Assembly (NCBI GenBank): GCA_018883065.1
Contig: VEQT01000029.1
Location: 1-33,578, forward strand
Length of the DNA: 33,578 nt
Origin: Flavobacterium sp.
GTDB lineage: Bacteria; Bacteroidota; Bacteroidia; Flavobacteriales; Flavobacteriaceae
Reading direction: 5' to 3'
Under the pieces are notes generated by a model. That model did not search any database, was not told the DNA's origin, and worked only from the letters and a program-made list of their open reading frames with translations. The translations under genes and the position numbers were made by a program. Positions 8,388-16,088 of this stretch are shown here, in pieces (position 1 is the first letter of the stretch; each line of letters starts with the position of its first letter).

Positions 8388-8404
8388 TATATTTGCCAAA
8401 TATA
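8388..8404. promoter_or_regulatory. Face-to-face -7 boxes forming a 17-base palindrome
   Basis: TATATTTG (8388-8395), one C, then CAAATATA (8397-8404). Each arm is an exact TAnnTTTG on its own strand, one pointing to the plus-strand GT gene (ATG 8412) and one to the minus-strand GT4 gene (ATG 8370). No clear -33 boxes accompany them, so it could equally be an operator. Confidence 0.5.
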
Positions 8405-8411
8405 ACAATAT

Positions 8412-9554
8412 ATGAACATCTTACTCATTGGCGAATACAGCAGGTTGCACAATTCCTTGAAGGAAGGCCTTGAGGCCTTGGGACATCGCGTGGTACACAT
8501 GGGTTTTCAAGATGGATTTAAACAGTATCCAGTTGATATTCCGCTCGAGAAAAAATGGGATTCTGGCTGGCGCAAAAAATGCAAAGTAGCGTTGTTTACC
8601 CTCTGCGGATTTGATATCAGCTCCTACCTTACCTATCGGCAATTTGTGCGCATCAAGGACCAATGCAGAGACTTTGACGTGGTGCAACTCATCAACGAAA
8701 ACAGTTTTTATTGCCAACCCAACACCGAATTAAAAATTCTTTCGTACCTCTTTGCCCACAATAAAAACGTATTTCTGTTGAGTTGCGGTGATGATTATGT
8801 AAATGTAAACTATTGTTTTAATCACCCAGAGTATAAATCGGCAGCACAACCTTATTTGAAAGGAAAAATTAGCGACAAAGCCTTTAATGGTGTCTTGAAA
8901 TTTAGACAAACCAACTTCAAGAAATTGCACGACTATGTATACAAACATATACAAGGCGTGATTGCTACTGATCTGGATTACCATTTGCCTTTGCAAGATC
9001 ATCCTATGTATTTGGGATTGCACCCCAATCCGGTTAATGTCGATAAAATAATCCAACAACCGCTAGACATTCAAAATAAGATTTGTATTTTTTTGGGCAT
9101 CAACACCTTGAGTTATTATAAAAAAGGCTTGGATGCTTTTGAAGCTGCATTAGGAATCATCAAACAAAAATACCCTGAGCAGGTAGAAATTTGTATTACT
9201 ACCAATTTACCTTATGCCGAGTACATTTCCCAATACGATCGGGCTCATATTTTACTCGATCAAGCCTATGCTCACGACCAAGGTTACAATGCGTTAGAAG
9301 CAATGGCCAAAGGAAAGGTGGTTTTTACAGGTGCTGAACCCGAGTTTTGGCAACAGTATGCGCTAAAAGAAGCAGTAAATTGCAATGCAACGGCCAATAT
9401 TAATCAGTTGGTTGAAGCACTTTCATCACTCCTAGAAAACCCAAAAGAACTCGTTTCTATTGGGGAAAGAGCACGAAAATTTATCGAAAAAGAACACCAC
9501 TATAAAACCATAGCAGCAAAATATTTGGCTACTTGGACAACCCATTCTCATTAA
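8412..9554 (+). CDS. Glycosyltransferase, GT-B fold (GT4-like)
   Basis: 380 residues. The start MNILLIGEYSRLHNSLKEGL and VVHMGFQDGF form the first Rossmann-like strand, and the C-terminal GYNALEAMAKGKVVFTGAEPEF resembles the donor-binding region of GT4 glycosyltransferases (NALEAMA around residue 295). The middle part, including FLLSCGDDYVNVNYCF, is typical of a Bacteroidota subfamily annotated only as glycosyltransferase. The substrate is unknown. It is the last member of the alternating-strand glycan gene group, and its stop is one base from the stop of the convergent Omp85 gene. The ATG at 8412 follows a TATATTTG -7 box by 16 bases. Confidence 0.8.
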   Translation: MNILLIGEYSRLHNSLKEGLEALGHRVVHMGFQDGFKQYPVDIPLEKKWDSGWRKKCKVALFTLCGFDISSYLTYRQFVRIKDQCRDFDVVQLINENSFYCQPNTELKILSYLFAHNKNVFLLSCGDDYVNVNYCFNHPEYKSAAQPYLKGKISDKAFNGVLKFRQTNFKKLHDYVYKHIQGVIATDLDYHLPLQDHPMYLGLHPNPVNVDKIIQQPLDIQNKICIFLGINTLSYYKKGLDAFEAALGIIKQKYPEQVEICITTNLPYAEYISQYDRAHILLDQAYAHDQGYNALEAMAKGKVVFTGAEPEFWQQYALKEAVNCNATANINQLVEALSSLLENPKELVSIGERARKFIEKEHHYKTIAAKYLATWTTHSH

Positions 9555-9555
9555 C

Positions 9556-11400
9556 TTATTCGTATTGAACTAAGCTTGGTTTTCCAATTTCGTAGTTGGG
9601 TAAGCCAAAATCGGTGCTTCTAAACGTATTTGTTTTGAATACTTCATTGGAGTCAAAAGGCGTATCTGGGTAATAGGAAAAAGAAAACTGAAAGGAGCTA
9701 AACGCCAAATAATCATTGGTTACAATTAAGCCAATACCAATTTGTTGGTACAATTTGTTATTAATAAAACCTTGTTTTTCGTTTCCCAAAATACCCAACG
9801 TATACCCCAAATAGGGATTTAATCGAAAACCATAAACGTTCCAAGGCGAGTATCCTTGTGTTTGCATGGCCAATCTGATTTTTTTTGTGCCAAACAAATT
9901 ATACGAATTAAAACCCTGAATACCTGAATCACCATTTAAATTCAAACGGTCATACGGAGTGGCCAATCGATCATTTCCAACCACCAATTGTGGTTTTATA
10001 AATTGTCTAAATTTCCATCGTCCATTTCCAATCAGGGGTGTAAAATAGGTAGTACCCACTTTAAAAGTAGACCGTTCTTGGATGCCTTGAAAAAAGAATG
10101 AACCATATTCCAAATCTGCACCAAAATAACCCAGTTTATAGTACTTTCCATAGGCAATTCGTGTACCAATGTAATTCTTCCAACTGGCATTTTTTTGTTC
10201 ATATCCACCTGTAATATTGAACACAAAACCAGAGGCGACGTCTTCTAATACATTAAAATTTAACACATTAACATCTTGACTATACTTTCGAGTAGAAATC
10301 CCCATGCTCATTAAATACAAGTGGTCATTCGAATAATACTGTAAAGGATCTATCTCAGCAGGTAAAACCTTTGAAAATGAAGTTTGCCTGATTCTAAAAC
10401 TACTAATAAAATTGGTTGATCTGTGCTCTGCGGCATTGCCATTTAATAATCGAAAAGAATGGCCCAACCAATAATCGGTTGTAGAAAAACTATAAAATTC
10501 AAATGCATTTATTGGATTGGGCGTATATACGTATTGCTTTCGTAATTGCTTGTCAAAATAAACTCCCCCAGCCCACCGGGTAAATGGAGAAAAGAAAATG
10601 CGTTCTACATTGATAAACTTCTTGTAACAACCGTCAACATCTATATCATAATTGAGTTCGGTTTTGATGAACGTATTAAAGAAATTAGGAAAAGTATAAT
10701 TGGCACTGTAGGCTGTTTTATTGTAAAAGATACTCTTTTTTACCGTTCCACCCAATTCGTGTCCAGTTCCCATAAAATTGCGTTCGGCCAAGCGAAATTG
10801 GGAGGTAGTGGCAGTTGTAGAAAAATCAGGAACTAAACTCCAGCTATCCAATACTTTAATATATACATCAATTGAATCGGCAGTAGATTCAAGTAAAGTT
10901 GGTGTGATTTGAACCCGTCGAACATAGCGTTGGCTTCGAATCATACGAGCCGTTTCTAACAACAAAAGGGTATCCAATTGTTTGTTTTTCTTGATAAGCA
11001 AAAGATTTCGAATGGTAAAGTTTTGCGTTTTATTGTGCAACGTATTCCCTAATTTATACGAAAACCCATCTTGTTTGCTCAGGGTATCTAAATCATTGTA
11101 TCCAAAGGGATCATAAGTGGTAATGTGGATATTTCGCACAATTTTATTGGCACAATATCCGTATCGATTTGTGGGTGATGGCACAGCAACGCTAGTTTTT
11201 TTGGGCGTAGTTAATGGATCAAAAATGGCTTTTTTTACTAGTCGGGCTAACTTGCTTTTCTCTGAATAACTTGAAATGTTTTTGTACAGTTTGGTGTCTT
11301 CTATTTTTTTGGGTGCCGGAATAGAATCTTCCTGCGCAAATGTGCTCCAATAGCAGCATAGTAGCAAAAAAAGAACACATATGTACCGAAATTTTAGCAT
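9556..11400 (-). CDS. Omp85-family (BamA/TamA-like) outer-membrane protein
   Basis: 614 residues. Residues 1-22 form a signal peptide ending STFAQ. A single POTRA-like unit lies at about 85-200 (IVRNIHITTYDPFG, FTIRNLLL, YVRRVQITPT, DVYIKVLDSWSLVP). The rest is rich in alternating beta strands, opening with FRLAERNFMGTGHELGG, the usual start of an Omp85 barrel, and containing GIQGFNSYNLFGTKK, the equivalent of the conserved VRGF/Y motif near the C-terminal third. Omp85 proteins insert or translocate proteins across the outer membrane. With one POTRA it is not the main BamA; a TamA- or patatin-barrel-like accessory role is inferred. It lies 17 bases downstream of the DUF1801 gene. Confidence 0.78.
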   Translation of the reverse strand: MLKFRYICVLFLLLCCYWSTFAQEDSIPAPKKIEDTKLYKNISSYSEKSKLARLVKKAIFDPLTTPKKTSVAVPSPTNRYGYCANKIVRNIHITTYDPFGYNDLDTLSKQDGFSYKLGNTLHNKTQNFTIRNLLLIKKNKQLDTLLLLETARMIRSQRYVRRVQITPTLLESTADSIDVYIKVLDSWSLVPDFSTTATTSQFRLAERNFMGTGHELGGTVKKSIFYNKTAYSANYTFPNFFNTFIKTELNYDIDVDGCYKKFINVERIFFSPFTRWAGGVYFDKQLRKQYVYTPNPINAFEFYSFSTTDYWLGHSFRLLNGNAAEHRSTNFISSFRIRQTSFSKVLPAEIDPLQYYSNDHLYLMSMGISTRKYSQDVNVLNFNVLEDVASGFVFNITGGYEQKNASWKNYIGTRIAYGKYYKLGYFGADLEYGSFFFQGIQERSTFKVGTTYFTPLIGNGRWKFRQFIKPQLVVGNDRLATPYDRLNLNGDSGIQGFNSYNLFGTKKIRLAMQTQGYSPWNVYGFRLNPYLGYTLGILGNEKQGFINNKLYQQIGIGLIVTNDYLAFSSFQFSFSYYPDTPFDSNEVFKTNTFRSTDFGLPNYEIGKPSLVQYE

Positions 11401-11417
11401 GACATCTATAGACTTAC

Positions 11418-11885
11418 CTACTTATTTTTGGAATTCACAAAGGCATTTTCATAACACGAAATCCATTGCTCAACCGAGAATTTTGTGACCAATTTGCCAA
11501 TTAATTCAAAAGGGATATCGTCCATTTTTTTGAATCGAACACAACTTTTTCCCATATCTAACTTTCCTTTGGCTGTTTTAGGATATTCGTCTGTAAACCA
11601 ATTTAACACGGATTGATCGGCATACATGCCCATGTGGTACAAGGCAATGAAGTTTTTTTGAGAGGCAATGTTCAAAAAAGGCAGTGGCAATTTGGCATTG
11701 CAGTGATACCCCTTTGGATACAAACTATGTGGCACCACATAGCCAATCATGCCATAGGACATTTCTTCTTGAAAACCGACAGGTAAATTTTGGCTAATTA
11801 TAGAGCGCAACTGCTTCATTGCAGTCTTACGATCATCGGGTAAACTGGCCAAATACCCTTCTACAGTTATTTCGGTTGATTGCAT
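11418..11885 (-). CDS. DUF1801 domain protein
   Basis: 155 residues of a small soluble domain. Features such as VEGYLASLPDDRKTAMKQLR at the N-terminus, EEMSYGMIGYVVP, FIALYHMGMYAD and KGKLDMGKSCVRFKKMDDIP match the DUF1801 family (YdhG-like, with a fold distantly like frataxin). The biochemical function is unknown; members are cytosolic and often annotated only by domain. There is no signal peptide. It sits 17 bases ahead of the Omp85 gene and is probably cotranscribed with it, although the two proteins act in different compartments, so the link may be only transcriptional. Confidence 0.8.
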   Translation of the reverse strand: MQSTEITVEGYLASLPDDRKTAMKQLRSIISQNLPVGFQEEMSYGMIGYVVPHSLYPKGYHCNAKLPLPFLNIASQKNFIALYHMGMYADQSVLNWFTDEYPKTAKGKLDMGKSCVRFKKMDDIPFELIGKLVTKFSVEQWISCYENAFVNSKNK

Positions 11886-11931
11886 AGCTAAAATTTTGGC
11901 GTAAAAATAAGACTAAATCAACTCAATTCGC

Positions 11932-11961
11932 TTTGGTTTACGACTAAAATAAGTACTTTAG
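11932..11961 (+). promoter_or_regulatory. Promoter of the M28 peptidase gene
   Basis: TTTG at 11932-11935, an 18-base spacer and TACTTTAG at 11954-11961 (7 of 8 to TAnnTTTG). The predicted start near 11967 leaves a short leader before the GTG at 11986. Confidence 0.55.
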
Positions 11962-11985
11962 TGCCTGAATCAAATTTTATTTCCC

Positions 11986-12999
11986 GTGCGCAATACACTT
12001 TATCTTTTCTTGCTTGTTGGCCTTGTTTACACTGCACAAAGTCAAAAAACCAAAAAACCAAACAAATCACTAATTCCCTACCTCAATTCGATTACAGCAA
12101 AAGACCTCAAAACCCATTTGTTGGTTGTGGCTTCAGATGAAATGGAAGGACGAGAAACGGGCAGTGCTGGACAAAAAAAAGCCGGAAACTACCTCATTGG
12201 TCAATATCAACAAAATAAAATTCCATTTCCTACAGGCACAAATTCCTATTATCAAGCAGTTCCTGCTGGCTTTCTTAATGCCAAACGAAACGAGAATCTA
12301 CCCGATTCAGAGAACATATGGGCCTTTATTAAAGGCTCCGAAAAACCAGATGAAATTGTAGTGGTCTCGGCACATTACGATCATGTGGGTATGAAAAATG
12401 GCGAAATATACAACGGGGCCGACGACGACGGTTCGGGTACCGTAGCTTTACTTGAAATAGCACAAGCTTTTCAACTTGCCAAGGCTGCAGGACATGGACC
12501 TAAACGTTCCATTTTGTTTTTACACGTAACCGGCGAAGAACACGGCTTGCATGGTTCGCGTTATTATTCTGAAAATCCGTTATTTCCATTGGCCAACACC
12601 GTTGCCGACGTAAACATAGACATGATTGGCCGTCGTGATGAAAAACACGCCAACTCCAACGACTACATTTATTTAATTGGTTCCGATTACCTTTCCTCCG
12701 ATTTACATGCCATCTGCGAAAAAGCAAATGCCGACTATATAAACACCAACATCGATTACACCTTTAACGACAAGAACGATCCCAACCGTTTTTATTACCG
12801 TTCTGATCATTATAATTTTGCCAAACACAACATTCCCTCGGTGTTTTTATTTAATGGCGTGCACGCCGATTACCACCAAGCCTCAGACGAAGTTGATAAA
12901 ATTGAATTTGACGCACTGGCCAAACGCACCCAATTGGCTTTTGCTATTGCCTGGGAAATAGCAAATAGAAATGAGAAATTGAAGGTGGATAAGAATTGA
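11986..12999 (+). CDS. Exported M28-family zinc metallopeptidase
   Basis: 337 residues starting at a GTG; no in-frame ATG lies between the promoter and the first conserved residues. MRNTLYLFLLVGLVYTAQSQ is a signal peptide, so the enzyme is exported. Zinc-site motifs of M28 aminopeptidases occur in order: SAHYDHVG (H130, D132), NGADDDGSG (aspartate bridge near 146-147), TGEEHGLHGS (E184-E185, catalytic base and ligand), NIDMIG (D212) and DYHQASDEVD (histidine near 298). The family releases N-terminal amino acids or dipeptides or acts on glutamate-type substrates; the exact specificity cannot be read. It is a single-gene unit with its own promoter, followed immediately by repeat-rich intergenic DNA. 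Confidence 0.88.
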   Translation: MRNTLYLFLLVGLVYTAQSQKTKKPNKSLIPYLNSITAKDLKTHLLVVASDEMEGRETGSAGQKKAGNYLIGQYQQNKIPFPTGTNSYYQAVPAGFLNAKRNENLPDSENIWAFIKGSEKPDEIVVVSAHYDHVGMKNGEIYNGADDDGSGTVALLEIAQAFQLAKAAGHGPKRSILFLHVTGEEHGLHGSRYYSENPLFPLANTVADVNIDMIGRRDEKHANSNDYIYLIGSDYLSSDLHAICEKANADYINTNIDYTFNDKNDPNRFYYRSDHYNFAKHNIPSVFLFNGVHADYHQASDEVDKIEFDALAKRTQLAFAIAWEIANRNEKLKVDKN

Positions 13000-13365
13000 T
13001 TAACGAATAACGATTGTCGATTGTTGATTTTTGATTTTTGATTTTTGATTTTTGATTTGGATTTTCTTAGAACCGTTTCTTATCTCTCATCTGTTAGTCT
13101 GTTGTCTGGAATTGTAGTCGGTTGTCGGTTATCGGTTAAAATGAAATTCTAAGAATCGTCAAAGATCCTGCATTTATTAGTCGTACATTAATATTATAGT
13201 TTTTTTTGACACGAATGCACGAATTAAAAAATCCCAATAACTTATTCCCAACGTTTTAGGACCAAATTTTCAAATTTTCAAAATCCACATCTAAGTTCTT
13301 AATAACTCCAAAACCGAAAACGGATAACGGACAACGGACAACTGACAACCGAGAACTGACAACTG
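13000..13365. repeat. Gene-free repeat-rich gap with two heptamer families
   Basis: No credible gene lies between the M28 peptidase and the tRNA-His terminator. The gap holds the GATTTTT array (13012-13060), three forward CGGTTNN units (13119-13139), an 8-base direct repeat CACGAAT(G/T) at 13210-13225, and seven inverted units of the ACAACGG/ACAACTG type at 13317-13365. The CGGTTGT units and the ACAACCG-type units are reverse complements, so the two arms could pair across about 180 bases. Confidence 0.75.
13012..13060 (+). repeat. Heptamer array, GATTTTT type
   Basis: Seven in-register 7-base units: GATTGTC, GATTGTT, four GATTTTT and GATTTGG. The array begins 12 bases after the stop of the M28 peptidase gene. 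The same unit type recurs at 28946-28973. Confidence 0.85.
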
Positions 13366-13402
13366 TAAAAACAAAAAGCCCCAAGAAAACTTGGAGCTTT
13401 TG
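13366..13402 (-). terminator. Terminator of the tRNA-His transcript
   Basis: On the minus strand, AAAGCTCCAAG, loop TTTT, then CTTGGGGCTTT, giving an 11-pair stem with one G-T pair, followed by a T-rich tail. It lies immediately downstream of tRNA-His. Confidence 0.85.
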
Positions 13403-13410
13403 AAATCCTG

Positions 13411-13485
13411 GGTGGCTGACCGGGTTCGAACCGGCGACCCGCGGCACCACAAACCGCTACTCTAACCAGCTGAGCTACAACCACC
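13411..13485 (-). tRNA. tRNA-His (anticodon GTG)
   Basis: 75 bases fold into a full cloverleaf on the minus strand. The acceptor stem is GTGGTTG with CAGCCAC, the D stem GCTC with GAGT, the anticodon stem GCGGT with GCCGC around loop TTGTGGT (anticodon GTG), and the T stem GCCGG with CCGGT around TTCGAAC. The extra 5' G(-1) paired with discriminator C73 is diagnostic of tRNA-His. The 3' CCA is not encoded. It lies 61 bases after bshB1 and has its own promoter and terminator. Confidence 0.97.
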
Positions 13486-13498
13486 ATTTTAACGTGCG

Positions 13499-13530
13499 CA
13501 AATGTATTGTAAATCTTTTGAGTAAACAAA
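13499..13530 (-). promoter_or_regulatory. tRNA-His promoter
   Basis: On the minus strand, TTTG at 13530-13527, a 20-base spacer, then TACATTTG at 13506-13499, an exact -7 box. Initiation about 7 bases on places the start just before the tRNA 5' end. Confidence 0.6.
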
Positions 13531-13546
13531 GAAAAAATTCAGATTT

Positions 13547-14266
13547 TTACTTCAAATCGGCTAAACTATTGACGGCCAAACACCTTTCAACGGTAAAGCC
13601 TTCTGCGTGATCTACGCCTATCAATCGGCCCAAATCACGTGCGCGATACGTAATACTATCAATAAAATTTACCGATGAAATTGGCGTTTCCGGTTCAATG
13701 GTGTTTGGATTAAAAAACTGCGAGGAATAGGCCTGCACAGCAGCTGTTTTTTGATTCATAAATCCACTTATATCTACTGCAAAATCAGGCTCAATGTTTT
13801 CCCATTGAATGTAATGGTACACGCGTTTAGGTCGCCAAGCCGCCTGTGCTTGCCCATTGTACTCGGTTTGTATTTTAGTTAAACCCGACAAAAAACAAGC
13901 ATCCGAAACCAATTTACTGCCTTTTTCGTGGTCGATGTGGCGGTCCTTGATCGCATTGCACAACACCATTTCCGGTTGGTACTTGCGTATCATTTTGATT
14001 ACTTCCAGTTGATGCGCTTCATCATTTATAAAAAATCCATCGCGAAAATTCAAATTCTCACGCAAGGCAACACCCAAAGCTTCGGCACCTTTTTGGGACT
14101 CGGCATCTCGAATGGGCACGGATCCCCGCGTGCCCAATTCGCCACGGGTAAGATCAATAATGGCAACTTTTTTTCCTAAAGAAACTTCTTTGGCCAAGGT
14201 GCCACCACAACCCAATTCAACATCGTCGGGATGTGCACCAAAGGCGAGTATATCTACTTTCATCAT
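13547..14266 (-). CDS. bshB1: Bacillithiol biosynthesis deacetylase BshB1
   Basis: 239 residues, the usual length for BshB1. The N-terminus MMKVDILAFGAHPDDVELGCGG carries the LmbE/PIG-L zinc motif AHPDD at 11-15, and DRHIDHEKG near residue 108 supplies the second metal histidine. GELGTRG and RDAESQKGAEALGV are typical of the family. BshB1 removes the acetyl group from GlcNAc-malate before cysteine is added by BshC, giving bacillithiol, the main low-molecular-weight thiol of many Bacteroidota and Firmicutes. It is cytosolic. It is the third gene of an apparent operon after the MenI-like thioesterase and isochorismate synthase, and starts 7 bases after the latter's stop. BshA and BshC are not in the window. 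Confidence 0.9.
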   Translation of the reverse strand: MMKVDILAFGAHPDDVELGCGGTLAKEVSLGKKVAIIDLTRGELGTRGSVPIRDAESQKGAEALGVALRENLNFRDGFFINDEAHQLEVIKMIRKYQPEMVLCNAIKDRHIDHEKGSKLVSDACFLSGLTKIQTEYNGQAQAAWRPKRVYHYIQWENIEPDFAVDISGFMNQKTAAVQAYSSQFFNPNTIEPETPISSVNFIDSITYRARDLGRLIGVDHAEGFTVERCLAVNSLADLK

Positions 14267-14273
14267 AATATAT

Positions 14274-15314
14274 TTAGTACGCGAATACTTGTTTCATGGT
14301 TTGCGTTTTGTGGACGGTTTCGGCAAATTCCAATTCGGCTTGGCTGTCTTTGGTAATGCCACAACCAACATAAAGGTGCGCCTGGTTAGTTACCCATTTC
14401 ATGCAGCGCAAATTAACAAATAAATCGACTTGATTATTCGGTTGAATTTCACCCATAAAGCCGCTGTAAAATTCCCGGTCATAGCCTTCTTCTTGCCCAA
14501 TAAATTGCAAGGCATCGTCTTTGGGCATACCACATACAGCAGGGGTTGGGTGTAACGATTGCAATAAATTTTGCAATGAAAAACCAGCATGCAACTGACC
14601 ACTGATTTCGGTTTTGAGGTGAAGTAAGAATCCTGCTTGCTGGGTGTAGGGACCATTTAATTTAAGGCTTGCACAAAATGGTTGAAGCTGCTGCACCAAG
14701 TAATCGGTAACCACTTGCTGTTCCAGTTGTTCTTTTGCGCCCCAATTTGGATTCTCGGTAAATTTTTGGGTGCCCGCTAGAGCCATGGTATGTATGGAAT
14801 GGGCTTCTATTTTAATCAATTGCTCGGGACTTGCTCCCATCCACAAACCGGTTTCGGGGTGAAACCAAGTGTAACAAAAAGCTGTGGGATACAACGAAAA
14901 CAATCGGGTAATTAGGGCTTTTAGATCTACAAATGTTAATGATAAAACTTCCTTGCGTGACAGCACTACTTTTTCAAAATGACCAGCTTGTATGCTCGAA
15001 ATAGCTTTGCCGACAAGCGTTTCAAAATCAATTTTAGCTGCAGCAGCAAAAGAATTATCAACCGAAAATAAAGGTGCTGTTTGTGGTTCAATATCAGCGT
15101 GAAATACATGGGCTGCTTGCATCGGAATGCAATAATTTGAAGATCCATTAAAAGCAGCAAATACAAAACCCGCCGTTTGAAAATCAGCGGTTGTATTCTT
15201 GGTAGCATCCAATTGTAAATAGGCTTTTACCTTGTTAGTATTCGGTTTACGAAAAACCACAAACGGCAACTGCTGCTTGTAATGCTGTGCTACTTGATCC
15301 AAAAGTGCATTCAT
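14274..15314 (-). CDS. menF: Isochorismate synthase (MenF/EntC type)
   Basis: 346 residues of a chorismate-binding domain, somewhat shorter than Proteobacterial MenF or EntC but usual for Flavobacteria. The conserved segments appear in order: FEKVVLSRKEVL near 112, LWMGASPEQLIKIE near 160, MALAGTQKF near 180, KEQLEQQVVTDYL, PTPAVCGMPKDDALQFI near 262 and YDREFYSGFMGEI near 285. The enzyme isomerises chorismate to isochorismate, the first committed step to menaquinone or catechol siderophores. With a MenI-like thioesterase directly upstream (1-base gap) and no siderophore genes, menaquinone is the likely product. It shares an operon with bshB1. Confidence 0.88.
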   Translation of the reverse strand: MNALLDQVAQHYKQQLPFVVFRKPNTNKVKAYLQLDATKNTTADFQTAGFVFAAFNGSSNYCIPMQAAHVFHADIEPQTAPLFSVDNSFAAAAKIDFETLVGKAISSIQAGHFEKVVLSRKEVLSLTFVDLKALITRLFSLYPTAFCYTWFHPETGLWMGASPEQLIKIEAHSIHTMALAGTQKFTENPNWGAKEQLEQQVVTDYLVQQLQPFCASLKLNGPYTQQAGFLLHLKTEISGQLHAGFSLQNLLQSLHPTPAVCGMPKDDALQFIGQEEGYDREFYSGFMGEIQPNNQVDLFVNLRCMKWVTNQAHLYVGCGITKDSQAELEFAETVHKTQTMKQVFAY

Positions 15315-15315
15315 C

Positions 15316-15741
15316 TTATCCTTTTTTGGGCAAGACCATGTTGGTCAATTTGCAAATGGAAATGAGTTTGCCAGACTCGTCAGTGATTTTTATCTCCCAC
15401 AAATGCACCGAACGTCCTTGATGCATAATTCGAGCGGTAGCGGTTACCATTCCTTCTCGTTTGGCCCGCACGTGATTGGCTGAGATTTCAATGCCTCTCA
15501 CCTCTGATTTTTCAGGATTGACAAACAACATCGAAGCGGCACTACCCACACTTTCGGCCAAGGCCACTGAAGCTCCGCCGTGCAACAATCCCATGGGTTG
15601 ATGCACACTGGGATTTACGGGCATTGTAGCCACCAAAAAATCAGGACCAGCATCTGTATATTCTATATTTAACGTACCCATGAGTGTTTGGGACGCAAAT
15701 GAATTGCACCAATCTAAAATCTGTTGTTTATTAAACTCCAT
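15316..15741 (-). CDS. Hotdog-fold thioesterase, MenI/PaaI-like
   Basis: 141 residues from the ATG at 15739-15741. A longer frame to 15792 exists, but its first codons overlap a perfect -7 box at 15757-15764, so the internal ATG is preferred. The hotdog signature QPMGLLHGGASVALAESVGS has the HGG and catalytic glutamate of the PaaI/YbgC-like thioesterases that hydrolyse DHNA-CoA (MenI) or other aryl-CoAs. The segment VRGIEISANHVRAKREG forms the long beta strands. Position just ahead of isochorismate synthase makes DHNA-CoA hydrolysis in menaquinone synthesis the best inference; a general acyl-CoA thioesterase remains possible. Confidence 0.82.
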   Translation of the reverse strand: MEFNKQQILDWCNSFASQTLMGTLNIEYTDAGPDFLVATMPVNPSVHQPMGLLHGGASVALAESVGSAASMLFVNPEKSEVRGIEISANHVRAKREGMVTATARIMHQGRSVHLWEIKITDESGKLISICKLTNMVLPKKG

Positions 15742-15756
15742 ATGTAAAATTTTGGG

Positions 15757-15764
15757 CAAATTTA
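15757..15764 (-). promoter_or_regulatory. -7 box of the menI-menF-bshB1 unit
   Basis: Minus strand TAAATTTG is an exact TAnnTTTG match, 15 bases upstream of the thioesterase ATG. Only a weak TTA is found at -33. Confidence 0.5.
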
Positions 15765-15831
15765 GGGGAATTAGTTTAGAGTTAACTAACATAATAAAAG
15801 TAAAGGTAACTGAGTTAGGATAGGTGATTTT

Positions 15832-16033
15832 GTTTCAGGTTTCAGGTTTCAAGTTTCAAGTTTCAGGTTGATAGAATTATACTATGTTATGCAATATCAA
15901 TAGCCCTTTAGAAGAGCGAATTTATTGAAAACTTGTATCTTTAAACCTGAAACCTAATAATTAAAACCTGACTTTAGAGGATAGCCGACTTATGGAGCGC
16001 AGCGGAATAAACTTGAAACCTTAAACTTGAAAC
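15832..16033. repeat. Heptamer element with inverted arms and 54-base core
   Basis: Five in-register GTTTCA(A/G) units run 15832-15866. Four inverted units (AATAAAC, TTGAAAC, CTTAAAC, TTGAAAC) run 16006-16033. Between them lie AGAATTATACTA (15873-15884) and a 54-base core (15967-16020) that matches 30286-30339 in reverse complement at 46 of 54 positions. The whole gap 15742-16088 holds no credible gene. Confidence 0.85.
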
Positions 16034-16043
16034 AAATCCCTTC

Positions 16044-16073
16044 TTGCCTTTCTCAATTTAATCCCTATTTTTA
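16044..16073 (+). promoter_or_regulatory. Promoter of the beta-helix lipoprotein gene
   Basis: TTG at 16044-16046, a 19-base spacer, TATTTTTA at 16066-16073 (7 of 8 to TAnnTTTG), 15 bases before the ATG. It sits directly beside the inverted heptamer arm. Confidence 0.55.
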
Positions 16074-16088
16074 CCAAAACATTTTTTC

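Noticed and set aside
2040..9554. Complete capsule or O-antigen biosynthesis locus
   Set aside because: No flippase (Wzx), polymerase (Wzy), ABC exporter or chain-length regulator is visible; only glycosyltransferases and one sugar enzyme are supported.
13299..13529. Short minus-strand frames across the tRNA-His region
   Set aside because: They overlap a complete tRNA cloverleaf and its terminator and show no protein-like composition.
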